NCBI RefSeq assembly: GCF_019249295.1
Contig: NZ_JAESDH010000008.1
Span: forward strand, 1 to 64,000
Source: Alteromonas antoniana
GTDB lineage: Bacteria > Pseudomonadota > Gammaproteobacteria > Enterobacterales > Alteromonadaceae
DNA length: 64,000 nt
Reading direction: 5' to 3'
Made by a program: the position numbers and the translations under genes. Shown here one piece after another: positions 16,840 to 26,406 of this stretch. Under the pieces are notes generated by a model. The model was not told where the DNA came from. It saw only the letters and a program-made list of their open reading frames with translations, and did not search any database. Every line of letters begins with the position of its first letter. Within the stretch, counting starts at the first letter, position 1.

Positions 16840-18963
16840 GTGCAAGAGCTAGTCAACTGGGTATTTTTCACTAACGATATCGGTAAGCCTGAAGGCCTGC
16901 ATCGCCAGTGTTTGCTCTTAAGCCATGATAAGGCGATAACACAGGCAAAAGACCTGCTCGCTTATGCGCCAGAGACGAAATCCTTGTGTTGGATGGGAGA
17001 TGATGCCCCTGAGAATGCTGTTAAGGTACCGATAGCACAATATCGCAGACTATTGGGCCAGGAATTTGATGTGGCGGTATACGATGCGTTCACGCCATTT
17101 CGCCCCTCCGCACTGCTGGCGCTTGCCGGAACAGTACGTCACGGAGGCAGACTGATTATCGCGTGTCCGCCACTTTCAGACTGGCCTTGTCACCGCGATG
17201 TTCTGGATACGCATTTTGTCAGTCATGGCTGGCAACTTTCCGAAAGCCGCTATATTAATCACTGGATCGAACTTGCCCGTCATGATCCTGCCGTTGCGAT
17301 AGTCGATGCGCATCATCAATATATGCCGGTAACGCATGGGATATGTCCTCAACCAGAAACTGATGACAGGTTTATCACCCGCGACCAGAGCCAGACCTAT
17401 AAAGCGCTGCTGGATACTGATGCCAATGCCATCATTACCGCGCCCCGAGGCAGAGGCAAAACAGCGCTGTTGGGCGAAATCGCCGCCTCGCTATTAGCAA
17501 GCGGCAATAGCATTATGCTGACAAGCAAGCACTATGAATCGGTACAGCCATTGTTTGCAAGACTCAGAACGAAAGCTGACCTCACTGAAACATTCAGAGG
17601 TGGCTTTACGCATAAGTCGAATAACATGACATTGACCTGGGTAGCGCCTGATAACCCGCTATTATTTACGTGCACCTCGTCGGTTCTGATAATCGACGAA
17701 GCGGCATCGCTACCGCTTCCTCAAATTCAGACATTAATTACACAGCCAGCGCGCACTGTCCTGGCAACCACAACGGATGGCTATGAAGGCAGCGGCCAGG
17801 GTTTTCTCCACCGTTTTCTTCCGCGCTATGTGTCTGAAACCAATGCGGTGCACTATCAATTGACAACGCCTATTCGCTGGCTTACGGACGATCCACTAGA
17901 GCGCCTTACCGCAGCTGGCCTGCTCTTTTCCTCCGAAAACCGAATGCAGTACCGCGCTGATGAAAATCACGAACTGGAGCTGAACTGGGCTGACTTTTCA
18001 GCGCTCTCACAATCAGTTGTGCACCGTGTCATGCAGTTACTCGTTCAGGCACATTATCAGACTACACCCGACGATCTGATGCGCCTTCTTGATGCCCCTG
18101 ATATCAAATTGCTGCTGGCTACCCTGGGTGATGATGTTGTCGGCGCTACCGTAATTAATATTGAGGGTGGTAAACCACTTGAAGAGGTTGCAACAGGGAT
18201 TGCGTGTGGTGTACGACGAGTGAAAGGTCACCTGAGCGCACAACGAATCGCCCTGATGCTTAGCGACTCCCTTGCAGCTACCGTACGCTATTGGCGTATT
18301 AATCGCATTGCAGTGGCGCCTGAGCGACAGAATAAAGGATACGGTAGCCAGATGCTGGCGAAAATTGCAGATGATGCCACGCGGAACAACATTGACGCCA
18401 TTACCAGCTCATTTGGTTTTACTGATGCACTGGGACGATTCTGGCGAGCTAACAGCTTTCGCGTTATCCAGCACGGTGTTAAGAAAGATAAAGCCAGTGG
18501 TCACGCCAGTGCATTGGTATTTCGCGCTATCAGCCAGCAGGCAAAACACCTTGAACTACAGCTGCATGCGATAAAGTCACAAGAAGATATCGCATTAGGT
18601 ATCGCATCGTCGTCATCTGAGAACAAAACGTGTCTAAAAGAGGTAGCCGCCTGGCTTACTTCACTACATATTACCAAGCTTCAGCAGTTTGTTACCGGCA
18701 CCCGCGACGCGGTGCATTGTCTGGGGAGCTTGCACTGGCTCGCAGGCATCATTCGCAGAAGCCCCTCTCTTCAGAGAGACACCGCCTCTTTTCATAACGG
18801 CTATTCTTTACTGGAATATCTGCATAACCACCCGTTTGATGCTGCCGCACTTCAACGTCATGGTTCGCTACCGAGCAAATCAGAGGTAAAGCACGCATTG
18901 CAATCTGAGGTCAGCCGGGCGTTAACCTTGCGGGAAGTTATAACAATTAGTAACGACAAATGA
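16840..18963 (+). CDS. tmcA: tRNA(Met) cytidine acetyltransferase
   Basis: 707 residues. TmcA makes N4-acetylcytidine at the wobble base of elongator tRNA-Met, using acetyl-CoA and ATP. Domains: N-terminal DUF1726-like (about 1-170), RNA-helicase-like module with Walker A APRGRGKTALLGE (201-213) and Walker B LIIDEAASLPLP, GNAT domain with VAPERQNKGYGSQML, and a C-terminal tRNA-binding region. It appears to begin at a GTG with only a weak ribosome-binding site. Length agrees with the E. coli protein (671), with a slightly longer C-terminus. Confidence 0.93.
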   Translation: MQELVNWVFFTNDIGKPEGLHRQCLLLSHDKAITQAKDLLAYAPETKSLCWMGDDAPENAVKVPIAQYRRLLGQEFDVAVYDAFTPFRPSALLALAGTVRHGGRLIIACPPLSDWPCHRDVLDTHFVSHGWQLSESRYINHWIELARHDPAVAIVDAHHQYMPVTHGICPQPETDDRFITRDQSQTYKALLDTDANAIITAPRGRGKTALLGEIAASLLASGNSIMLTSKHYESVQPLFARLRTKADLTETFRGGFTHKSNNMTLTWVAPDNPLLFTCTSSVLIIDEAASLPLPQIQTLITQPARTVLATTTDGYEGSGQGFLHRFLPRYVSETNAVHYQLTTPIRWLTDDPLERLTAAGLLFSSENRMQYRADENHELELNWADFSALSQSVVHRVMQLLVQAHYQTTPDDLMRLLDAPDIKLLLATLGDDVVGATVINIEGGKPLEEVATGIACGVRRVKGHLSAQRIALMLSDSLAATVRYWRINRIAVAPERQNKGYGSQMLAKIADDATRNNIDAITSSFGFTDALGRFWRANSFRVIQHGVKKDKASGHASALVFRAISQQAKHLELQLHAIKSQEDIALGIASSSSENKTCLKEVAAWLTSLHITKLQQFVTGTRDAVHCLGSLHWLAGIIRRSPSLQRDTASFHNGYSLLEYLHNHPFDAAALQRHGSLPSKSEVKHALQSEVSRALTLREVITISNDK

Positions 18964-19071
18964 CGGATGTCAGCAGTGAATGACCATGACCAGTGTGTTT
19001 AACATCTTGTTTGGTGTTCCAGGCATAGATTACCCGTCAGCCGGCTTGCCATTGACATGAATAACAGACAT

Positions 19072-19099
19072 AAAAAAAGCCCCATTCGGGGCTTTTTTT
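19072..19099. terminator. Bidirectional terminator between tmcA and the TonB2 operon
   Basis: AAAAAAAGCCCC-ATTC-GGGGCTTTTTTT is a symmetric hairpin with A and T tracts on either side. It can end transcription of tmcA (plus) and of the TPR gene that closes the TonB operon (minus). Confidence 0.9.
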
Positions 19100-19113
19100 G
19101 CGATACCGGAGAA

Positions 19114-20385
19114 TTAAATGTTAATCCCGCGGTTCTTCGCTTTTTCTTTGATGTACGGTTCCCATGCTGACGCGTTGCGGCGCATAGAACGATCTTTCTT
19201 CGCTTCCTGTACATGCTCGTAAGCGGCTTTGAAGTCACCTTTGTAGAAATTCGCTTCCATTAACGAGAAGTGAATGTTCGCAGGATTTTCAGCACCACGG
19301 TCTAGCGCGTTGTTCAGGGCACGGATCGCACCGTCGTAATCTTCGGCAACCAGTAACAATGTACCTTGCTTACGATAATGTTCAGGGTCTGAACTCTTCG
19401 CCGCAGCTTTACCGTAGTAATTTGCTGCAAGGTCATAGTTCTTGGCCTGGTGGTACGAGTTAGCAACGCTCGCTAACATGTCCGCATTATCTTCAAGCAG
19501 ACCAGAGTCGATATATTTTTCCATCAACTTCGCTGCTTTATAAGGAACGCCGTTTGTCGCATAAAGCTGAGCCAGAGTTTTGATTTCATTGGCTTTCTTC
19601 AGGAAACCCTGTTCGTAAGCTAAATCAAACGTAGACAAACCTTTCTTGAAGTCTTCCACTAGCATGTAGAAGAAACCAAGCTGTGTCCACCAACGACCAT
19701 TTTCAGGGAACTTAGAAACCAGTTCTTCTGCTACAGCCACTGTCTCTGGGTACATTTTACGCTCATAGTAAGAAGTCAGCTTAAGAACGTAAGGGTTCTT
19801 GTTAGGCTTCTCATACAGCGCAATCGCTTTATCAGCAGGGTCTACCATTTTATCTAATTGCTTAGACTCATAATATGCCTGCGCCATGCGGGTATAAACG
19901 TCTGGATCTTCCTTACAGGTAAAGTCCATCCATTCTTTGTACCACTTAACGGCGTCGTTGTACTTGTTTTCCTGCATGCTCAAATCGCCAATCAATTTCA
20001 GCGTCTGGGCATGTTCAGTGTCGTTTAGTACTTTAGGTTGCACTGAATCGGTCAGGTAACCCAATGCTTTTGTGCCTTGCCCTTCACGAGCGGCAAGCAG
20101 GTTACCAATAAAGCGTCCAACGTAAGACTTATCAAACTCGTCTGACGTGTCGATGTCATACAGAATTTGCAGTGCTTCATCTACACGGTCTTCATTATAA
20201 GCTTCAAACGCTTTCTGTACCTTTTTACCAGTACGTTCACCTACCAGCGTGGTTTTCCCTTTTTCATAGCCAGGACAAACTACTGCGGCAGACTGCGCCA
20301 TCGCTGCAGGAGCAGCAATGGCAGCGCCGAAACCCATGACTAAAGCAACGGCTGACATTTTGAATGTACGTTTCATCATGATCAT
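19114..20385 (-). CDS. Periplasmic TPR protein of the TonB2 system
   Basis: 423 residues: a signal peptide (MKRTFKMSAVALVMGFGAA to AMAQSA) followed by about ten tetratricopeptide-like helical repeats, e.g. NKYNDAVKWYKEW, KNYDLAANYYGKA and EDYDGAIRALNNAL. It is the last gene of the operon, its start overlapping the tonB stop by 4 bases. A TPR protein in this position is conserved in TonB2 loci of Alteromonadales and Vibrionales. It presumably contacts the energising complex or receptors from the periplasm. The exact task is not established from sequence. Confidence 0.82.
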   Translation of the reverse strand: MIMMKRTFKMSAVALVMGFGAAIAAPAAMAQSAAVVCPGYEKGKTTLVGERTGKKVQKAFEAYNEDRVDEALQILYDIDTSDEFDKSYVGRFIGNLLAAREGQGTKALGYLTDSVQPKVLNDTEHAQTLKLIGDLSMQENKYNDAVKWYKEWMDFTCKEDPDVYTRMAQAYYESKQLDKMVDPADKAIALYEKPNKNPYVLKLTSYYERKMYPETVAVAEELVSKFPENGRWWTQLGFFYMLVEDFKKGLSTFDLAYEQGFLKKANEIKTLAQLYATNGVPYKAAKLMEKYIDSGLLEDNADMLASVANSYHQAKNYDLAANYYGKAAAKSSDPEHYRKQGTLLLVAEDYDGAIRALNNALDRGAENPANIHFSLMEANFYKGDFKAAYEHVQEAKKDRSMRRNASAWEPYIKEKAKNRGINI

Positions 20386-20993
20386 TGCTCCAGTTTAAAG
20401 TCTAACTGTACGAACATATCAGGCTGTTTAACCGCCTTACCTTCAACGATCTTAGGCTTGTATTTCCACTTACGCAATGCACGACGTGCTTCGCGGTCGA
20501 AAATACGACGTGGTTCAGAATCGATAACTTCGATATCTTCAACACCGCCTACCTCGTTGATGGTAAAGGAAAGTCTAACCCAACCTTCTTTACCGTCACG
20601 TGCAGCTTCCGGTGGATACTTTGGATCGATACGAACGATAGGTGTAGCTTCACCATCTCGTTGCATCGCGCCAACAGCACCAATGTTTACTCCCACACCA
20701 CCTGTGTCGATAGAAGGGATGTTCAGGCTAAAGCCATCTGCATCCGGTTCTGCCGCTTCAGGTTCAACAGGCTGCACTTTAGGCGGCTGTTGAGGCGGTG
20801 GTGGAGGCGGAGGTGGAACACGAGTACGCGTCTGCGTTTCGTCGTCCGGCTCCTGCATGACAATATCAATAACGGGCGCTTCCGGTACTTCATCTGCTGG
20901 TCTGGACGAGTTTTCAATCAACTTCGCCATTAAGACAAACAAGGCAAATGCAACACCTGCACCTAATAATATAGATACGATAAATCGTGCCAT
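20382..20993 (-). CDS. tonB: TonB family energy-transducing protein
   Basis: 203 residues: one N-terminal membrane helix (about 5-27), a short Pro-rich spacer (RVPPPPPPPPQQPPKVQPVE, about 59-78) and a C-terminal TonB domain with VRIDPKYPPEAARDGKEGWV and IFDREARRALRKWKYKP. It transmits proton-motive force from ExbBD to outer-membrane receptors. The spacer is short compared with TonB1 of E. coli, as is usual for TonB2 proteins. It is translationally coupled to exbD (1 base apart). Confidence 0.92.
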   Translation of the reverse strand: MARFIVSILLGAGVAFALFVLMAKLIENSSRPADEVPEAPVIDIVMQEPDDETQTRTRVPPPPPPPPQQPPKVQPVEPEAAEPDADGFSLNIPSIDTGGVGVNIGAVGAMQRDGEATPIVRIDPKYPPEAARDGKEGWVRLSFTINEVGGVEDIEVIDSEPRRIFDREARRALRKWKYKPKIVEGKAVKQPDMFVQLDFKLEQ

Positions 20994-20994
20994 T

Positions 20995-21393
20995 TTATCC
21001 CCTTGCTGCTACCGATACGCGATCAACGCCTGCAGCTTTAACCTGGTCCATGATTTCCACCACCAGACCATGCTTGGCCTTAACGTCAGCCTGAATGATG
21101 ACATAGTCAGTTGGCTGTTCCGTTAACAGTCGCTCTATATTCGCTCTAACGCTGTCCGGTGATACTTCACGTTTGTCTAACCAAACGGTGCCATCTTCTG
21201 TTACTGCGATGAAGATATTGGCATTCTTATGAAGTACCGCCTGGCTCGCGTCTGGCTTATTAACTTCGATACCAGCTTCCTTTACGAAAACGGTGGTAAC
21301 GATAAAGAAGATAAGCATGATAAACACGATGTCCAGCATTGGCGTCATGTCAATCTGCGCGTCTTCTTCCTCGGTTCTGACTTTTCGAGCCAT
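20995..21393 (-). CDS. exbD: ExbD biopolymer transport protein
   Basis: 132 residues with one membrane helix near residues 17-38. It carries the key membrane aspartate in the pattern IDMTPMLDIVFIMLIFFIVT (D22, the proton-path residue in ExbD/TolR), then a periplasmic domain ending VSVAARG. It works with ExbB as the proton channel that powers TonB. It lies between exbB and tonB in the same operon. Confidence 0.93.
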   Translation of the reverse strand: MARKVRTEEEDAQIDMTPMLDIVFIMLIFFIVTTVFVKEAGIEVNKPDASQAVLHKNANIFIAVTEDGTVWLDKREVSPDSVRANIERLLTEQPTDYVIIQADVKAKHGLVVEIMDQVKAAGVDRVSVAARG

Positions 21394-21404
21394 AATCTCT
21401 CTCT

Positions 21405-21929
21405 CTAATGATGTGGCAGGCTATCAACTAAGCCTTCGCGTGCCATCTTCACCTTAGCCTCAAGACGTGAACTGATAAACAGTCCGGACAGCGCCGCAAC
21501 CATACCCGCCATTGTCGGGATTGTTGCCATGGAAATACCAGATGCCATCAAGCGTGCATTACTGGTTCCCTGCGTTGCCATTGTCTCGAAAACACTGATC
21601 ATACCGGTTACTGTTCCCAGTAGTCCGATTAAAGGACACATTGCAATCAATGTGCGGATAATCAGCATTCTAGCGTTCAGATCGTCTGACGCCTGAGAAA
21701 TCCACGCGTCACGGATTCTATGCGCATACCATGATGTGGTATCACTACGGTTATCCCATCGTTGGATGATGTCTTTCTTCACCTTTGGGAAAACCGAAGT
21801 TACATACCAGTAGCGCTCAATCATTAATGCCCACATGAGAAAGAGCGCGACGGCAACGAAATACAACACGTCACCGCCGGTAGCGATAAAGTCCCTGACC
21901 GATTCCATTAATCCAATCAGGTATACCAT
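21405..21929 (-). CDS. exbB: ExbB/TolQ-family proton channel subunit
   Basis: 174 residues with three membrane helices (about 16-36, 90-115, 135-155) and the MotA/TolQ/ExbB signature CPLIGLLGTVTGMISVFE followed by GISMATIPTMAGMVAALSGLF. It is the short second ExbB-type protein of the TonB2 locus, distinct from the longer TtpC upstream, and forms the channel with ExbD. Confidence 0.92.
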   Translation of the reverse strand: MVYLIGLMESVRDFIATGGDVLYFVAVALFLMWALMIERYWYVTSVFPKVKKDIIQRWDNRSDTTSWYAHRIRDAWISQASDDLNARMLIIRTLIAMCPLIGLLGTVTGMISVFETMATQGTSNARLMASGISMATIPTMAGMVAALSGLFISSRLEAKVKMAREGLVDSLPHH

Positions 21930-21930
21930 A

Positions 21931-23289
21931 TTACGCTTTCTCCGCCTCTGTATGAGCCGCTACGATACCCGCAGTTTGCTCATCCAGAATGTGAACGATT
22001 GACTTGCTGCGAGACGCTACGATGCTGTGAGTCAGAATCAGAGGTAACGCGGCAATGATACCTTGTGCAGTTGTCACAAGAGCCATCGAGATACTACCTG
22101 CCATCATACGAGGGTCGCCCGTACCGAACAGTGTAATTGTCTGGAACGTTGCAATCATACCCAGTACCGTACCTAACAGACCCAGCAGAGGTGCAATCGC
22201 TGCGAAGATTTTGATTACGTTGATACCACTTTCAATTGAAGGCAGCTCACGCAGAATCGCTTCGTCCAGTTTAAGTTCCAGGTTCTCAGCATCCGCATTT
22301 TTGTTTTCCTGATACACTTTCAGGATACGGCCCAGAGGGTTACCTTCAGAAGGGTTACCTGGGTTTTTCAGCTGTGAACGGATTTTGCCGCCAGTGACAG
22401 TCAGCGTAACCAGCTTATAAAGACCGATTAGAAGACCAATTACCAGCATAACCGTGATGGTGTAACCTACGTAACCACCTGCGTGATAACGCTCAGACCA
22501 TGTCGCCTTTTGCTTAAGCAGACCCAGAATCGCGCCTTGAGAAGGGTCAGCGTAGAAAGGAACCATGCCTGAAGTGGCGTCCAGCAGATCTTCTGCTGAT
22601 GCTACCAGGTGACTATCTGGCTGACGACCCAGTGGCTGAACTACTTCGTTTTCAACGTCGTAAGTCAGGTAGCCATCTTGGCCAACCAGGTTGAACGTAC
22701 CTACACGAACAACTTCTTGCTCTGATGTACCACCGTCAAGGTTTACCACTTGTGTGCTGAAGCGAACAACCTGGCCACCTTCAGTCATTTCTTTTTGCAG
22801 TGCAAACCACAGGTCTTCCAGTTCCTGAATGTTAGGAAGGCCTTTAGACTCTTCTGACATTTCTGCAAGGAAGTCATCACGACCTGGATACTGTGCACTT
22901 ACCAGAGAAGTAGAAACACGTCCGTAAGCTTCAGAAGCTGCCTGACGTACTACACCGAACATCTCACCCAGCGTACCAGTCGCCTGGTCTAATTCTGCGG
23001 CTTTATCGTTCAACGTTACTTCGTTGTCAGAGAATTGCTGCTGCAGGCGATCGCCACGATCTTGTTCAGCTTGAAGGTCTGCTTGCGCTTTGCGAAGAAG
23101 CGCTTGCTTATCAGCGCGTGCTGATTGGAACTCAGCTTCACGCTGTTGGTTAATGCGCGCTTCAGAAACACGGTTCTTTTGAACCTGGTCTAGCAGCTCC
23201 TGCAGACTCTTTGCTTCCTGAGCCTGAGCGCCGGTTGCGACAACCGCCATCGTTGCAGCGGCTACAAGAGATTTGAATACAGTTTTCAT
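21931..23289 (-). CDS. ttpC: TtpC: ExbB/TolQ-like protein with a periplasmic coiled-coil domain
   Basis: 452 residues from the ATG at 23289 (GGAG 9 bases upstream). Signal peptide ending near GAQA, then a coiled coil (about 28-100: VQKNRVSEARINQQREAEFQ), a periplasmic globular part, and at about 270-440 three membrane helices with the signature APLLGLLGTVLGMIATFQ and SISMALVTTAQGIIAALPL. TtpC is a required extra component of TonB2 systems in Vibrio and relatives. It lies between the DUF3450 gene and exbB. Confidence 0.88.
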   Translation of the reverse strand: MKTVFKSLVAAATMAVVATGAQAQEAKSLQELLDQVQKNRVSEARINQQREAEFQSARADKQALLRKAQADLQAEQDRGDRLQQQFSDNEVTLNDKAAELDQATGTLGEMFGVVRQAASEAYGRVSTSLVSAQYPGRDDFLAEMSEESKGLPNIQELEDLWFALQKEMTEGGQVVRFSTQVVNLDGGTSEQEVVRVGTFNLVGQDGYLTYDVENEVVQPLGRQPDSHLVASAEDLLDATSGMVPFYADPSQGAILGLLKQKATWSERYHAGGYVGYTITVMLVIGLLIGLYKLVTLTVTGGKIRSQLKNPGNPSEGNPLGRILKVYQENKNADAENLELKLDEAILRELPSIESGINVIKIFAAIAPLLGLLGTVLGMIATFQTITLFGTGDPRMMAGSISMALVTTAQGIIAALPLILTHSIVASRSKSIVHILDEQTAGIVAAHTEAEKA

Positions 23290-23295
23290 TAACAC

Positions 23296-24066
23296 TTACT
23301 CCGCTGCACTAATTGGTAGTTTGATTAGGTCGGCAGGTACGACGTTGTTCGCCATTTTAACTGCCTCAACAACTGATGACAGATACTCGTCACCAAGTTG
23401 CTCCCATGCGCGGGTCTCGTTGTTCCATACCCAGGCTGCACTCTGATCAAGAGACAGAGCCATCAGCGCCGTACGGCCAAGGTTAAAGAAGTCAACAGTT
23501 ACTTCAGTACCGTTGTCATCAATCGTACCCTGATAAGAATTGATTTTTGTGCCGTACTCAACTTCAACCAGATACGCTTCAATTACCTGGCGGAATTGCT
23601 CAGAAACGGTAACGTTAGAGTTAGCCATGAGGTCACGAAGACGCTCAACACGCTCTAAACGCTCGTCCAGGTGAATAGGACGATCCAGCTTAATAAAGCT
23701 TTCCAGGCTGTCAATCATACGGAACATCAGTGGTACGATGCCCTGTTTAGTTTGCTCAATGCTGTCAATCTGACGCTGCAACGAGTCAATGCTTCGCTGC
23801 TGGTCAGCAACCAGGCTTGCAATGTAGTCGTTGTAAATTTTCAGGTTCTCAGTCTCATCGACTGTTTGACGGTATTCAACCAACAGCTCTTGAGACTGCT
23901 CAAACAACGTGTTGATTTTTTCTTGAGATTTCGCTGCAGCTGCGTGGATCTTAGCTTGCTCTTTGTGAAGATCGTCAAGCGTATCTGCAGAGACTGCGCT
24001 ACCTGTCAGTGCGAATGCACCCATCACAGTAGAAGCAATAAGAGTTCTCTTGCTCATTTTGGACAT
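23296..24066 (-). CDS. DUF3450 periplasmic protein, first gene of the TonB2 operon
   Basis: About 256 residues. Signal peptide (KRTLIASTVMGAFALTGSAVSA), then long coiled-coil helices (about 30-130, with QKINTLFEQSQELLVEYRQ and QRSIDSLQRQIDSIEQ) and a compact C-terminal domain with AAWVWNNETRAWEQL. Two ATGs (24066 and 24057) are possible starts. It is co-operonic with ttpC. Together with TtpC's coiled coil it may form a periplasmic extension of the complex; this role is inferred from constant gene linkage. Confidence 0.82.
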   Translation of the reverse strand: MSKMSKRTLIASTVMGAFALTGSAVSADTLDDLHKEQAKIHAAAAKSQEKINTLFEQSQELLVEYRQTVDETENLKIYNDYIASLVADQQRSIDSLQRQIDSIEQTKQGIVPLMFRMIDSLESFIKLDRPIHLDERLERVERLRDLMANSNVTVSEQFRQVIEAYLVEVEYGTKINSYQGTIDDNGTEVTVDFFNLGRTALMALSLDQSAAWVWNNETRAWEQLGDEYLSSVVEAVKMANNVVPADLIKLPISAAE

Positions 24067-24488
24067 AGTTCCCAACCAAATTTCTTATTTGAATCCTCGC
24101 CACTAAGGAAAAACTTTCCGGCAAGGGGCTTATAAACTTTCACAATTTTTGTTTCAGGAAGGTAGTAATTGTCGCGACTACGCCAACACTACGAACTCCT
24201 AATAGTCACATGGATTACTCGGAGTAGTCAAGTAACACCCTCTTAACACCCGGTCCGAGGAGCGCTTTTGCTCACCTTATGACCAACAGCAACCCAATTC
24301 ACTGGGGTTCAGAGGACATTCCATGAGTAGGTCTCATTGAAAGTTGTCTGAAAACGACGAATTATTCACCAATTGTTGTAAAAAAATTACACAGTTAACG
24401 AATCCACCGATATATCCATCATGGATGAATCCGGTCATGGCGTCAACGCTGCTTAAAGTGATAGCAAGAAATCAGCAAAAAGCAATGT
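24067..24488. other. Intergenic region upstream of the TonB2 operon
   Basis: About 420 bases between the DUF3450 start and the stop of the TPR-oxygenase gene. It should contain the promoter of the TonB2 operon on the minus strand. No clear -35/-10 pair, Fur box or hairpin could be assigned with confidence, and there is no credible ORF. Confidence 0.4.
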
Positions 24489-26309
24489 TCAGGGATGCGA
24501 GGCAGCGCGAAGGTCGAAAGCCACTGTCAATCTATGCCGACTGGCCTGAAAAGGCTCGGTGCCGTGCCACACGAAAGAAGGGAACAATGCAAGCTTTCCG
24601 GGCTCTGGTTTAATCCAGTGATCAGCGTCAATATTTCCCTGTACCGCGATCCCTGGTTTCCCCAGATGTAACCAGCCTGACTTGCTGGATTCGTTGATTG
24701 TGTCAGGCAAGTCTACGTAGAACGCGCTGCTGTACCAACCTTTAGGGTGTACATGTGAGATATGAAACCCCTGATCCTTTAGCCTCACTGACCAGCTCGC
24801 AGAGAAATCAATTTTGCGACCAGCTTGGGAAAGTGTGGGGTGAGAAGCATCATTGGGTAAGTCGCTTAACGACGCATTGGCGGTGTTGTGTAATGCTTCT
24901 CTTAACGACTGCAAAACAGGATCTGAATTATCCAGTAAATTTCCGGTGGTTTGTGTTCCCTGTCTCAGTGTTTGTTCAAGGGGCTGTCTTTGTGTTGTGT
25001 GCAATGCGACCAGAGCGGGCTTTAACGCATCCAAAAACGACGCAGTATTAGCGTAGCCCGATGGCGTAATCAAAGGAACTGCCTTAACTAACTTGTCGTA
25101 GTCACACAGCCAGTGATAACGCTCGTCATTTGTTAGCCGCCAGGCTGTTGCCTGCAATGCCCAGAAAATCTGATTTCGGGGGTCAGCATCAATAAGCTGG
25201 GTGATAAAAGGCTGCGCCGCACTCACCCGCCTATCAGCGATGAGGGCTTTCACCAGCCACTCTTTCAGGTTGTCGTTTTCTGGCGTGTGTTCACTTAATG
25301 CCTTAAACGTTTCTATGGCATTTGAATAGTCAGCCTGTTCATAGGCAAGTAGCGCAACACGTTGATATATCGTAGGGTTGTTGCCGTGCTGCCCGATCAG
25401 TTTCTGCAATACCGCTGCAACCTGATCATAGTTTCCAGCTTTGATGCTCTGATCGACGTAATCCAGTGCCACAGGCAGAGGTTGATGGGTAAGCGGCGTG
25501 TGTCGGTAGTCACTCAGATAGTCCTCCTCGCCCATTTCGTAGCGAAGGGATGACAAAAGTCTGAGCAATGTCCGGGATTGTGGAAAAGCTGTTAAGCCTT
25601 TTTTAACAACGCCGACAGCCTCATCAGCACGCTGTTTACCCAGTAAGAACATGGCAAGGTTCTCCCAGTCTCTGTCACTGACATGTGGGCGCGCCAAAGC
25701 ATCTTTGTAAGCCTGTTCCGCCCTGTCGTCTTGCCCTGCTGAATTGTAGTAACCTGCAAGCGCCGTCAATACCGCTTTAGAATCCGGGAATTGTTCTCTG
25801 GCAGTCTGTAGCGTTGAAAGCTGTTGTTCGAATTCGTGTTTTAGCTCGTACGCCCGCGCTTTCAGTAACAACACGCGTTCAGAGTTCGCCTCTTCCGGAC
25901 CTGTTTTATTTAACCAGCTTAGCGCCTCATCAGCCTCCCCTACTGCATCAGACAGCAGAAACGCAGCAAATTTTGTATACGCGTCGCTTCCGGGGGCCGC
26001 CGATACCGCTTTCTGGTGCCATTCTCTGGCTGTCGGGTAGTTTTTCAGGGCAGCCTGCAGGCGAGCTAATGAGGAGAATAAGTCATGCTGGGCAGGGTTT
26101 TCTGTCAGCGAACGCTTGAAATAGTCACATGCCAGCTTGTTTCGCTGCAATCTCTCATACGCTATCCCGGTGAGACGGAATAAGCGAAAGTCTTTCCAAC
26201 CTGTGTTTTCAAGCGCGACGAAAATTTTCAACGCACCGGTAAAATCATTTCGCTGCATGAGCTGCACGGCCTGATTAAAATACTGCTGAATCTGCTGTGA
26301 ATTACTCAT
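24489..26309 (-). CDS. TPR protein with C-terminal putative 2OG-Fe(II) oxygenase domain
   Basis: 606 residues. The first about 400 are TPR-like helical repeats (NDFTGALKIFVALENTGWKD, NKLACDYFKRSLTENPAQHD). The last about 120 match the putative 2-oxoglutarate/Fe(II) oxygenase family PF13759. Probable metal ligands are the histidines in GFHISHVHPKGWYSSAFYVD and FPSFVWHGTEPF, with an arginine in SRHRLTVAFD for the co-substrate. No signal peptide. It is divergent from the TPR-sulfotransferase gene, with which it probably forms a functional pair. Substrate unknown. Confidence 0.78.
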   Translation of the reverse strand: MSNSQQIQQYFNQAVQLMQRNDFTGALKIFVALENTGWKDFRLFRLTGIAYERLQRNKLACDYFKRSLTENPAQHDLFSSLARLQAALKNYPTAREWHQKAVSAAPGSDAYTKFAAFLLSDAVGEADEALSWLNKTGPEEANSERVLLLKARAYELKHEFEQQLSTLQTAREQFPDSKAVLTALAGYYNSAGQDDRAEQAYKDALARPHVSDRDWENLAMFLLGKQRADEAVGVVKKGLTAFPQSRTLLRLLSSLRYEMGEEDYLSDYRHTPLTHQPLPVALDYVDQSIKAGNYDQVAAVLQKLIGQHGNNPTIYQRVALLAYEQADYSNAIETFKALSEHTPENDNLKEWLVKALIADRRVSAAQPFITQLIDADPRNQIFWALQATAWRLTNDERYHWLCDYDKLVKAVPLITPSGYANTASFLDALKPALVALHTTQRQPLEQTLRQGTQTTGNLLDNSDPVLQSLREALHNTANASLSDLPNDASHPTLSQAGRKIDFSASWSVRLKDQGFHISHVHPKGWYSSAFYVDLPDTINESSKSGWLHLGKPGIAVQGNIDADHWIKPEPGKLALFPSFVWHGTEPFQASRHRLTVAFDLRAASHP

Positions 26310-26406
26310 GTTCTGGTTTCACTCCCTGATATTCATTGAGGTGCTGTTATTTGTGCAGTACAAAAGATACCATCTTACGCAAAACAACAAAAAGAGAAGT
26401 GTGAAA

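Noticed and set aside
23671..24135. Long plus-strand frame inside the DUF3450 gene
   Set aside because: It is antisense to a well supported secreted protein in an intact operon and shows no protein-like motif.
26308..26406. N-terminal extension of the TPR-sulfotransferase to 26308
   Set aside because: It would overlap the divergent gene and resembles a non-coding leader; ATG 26407 has a good AGAGAAG site.
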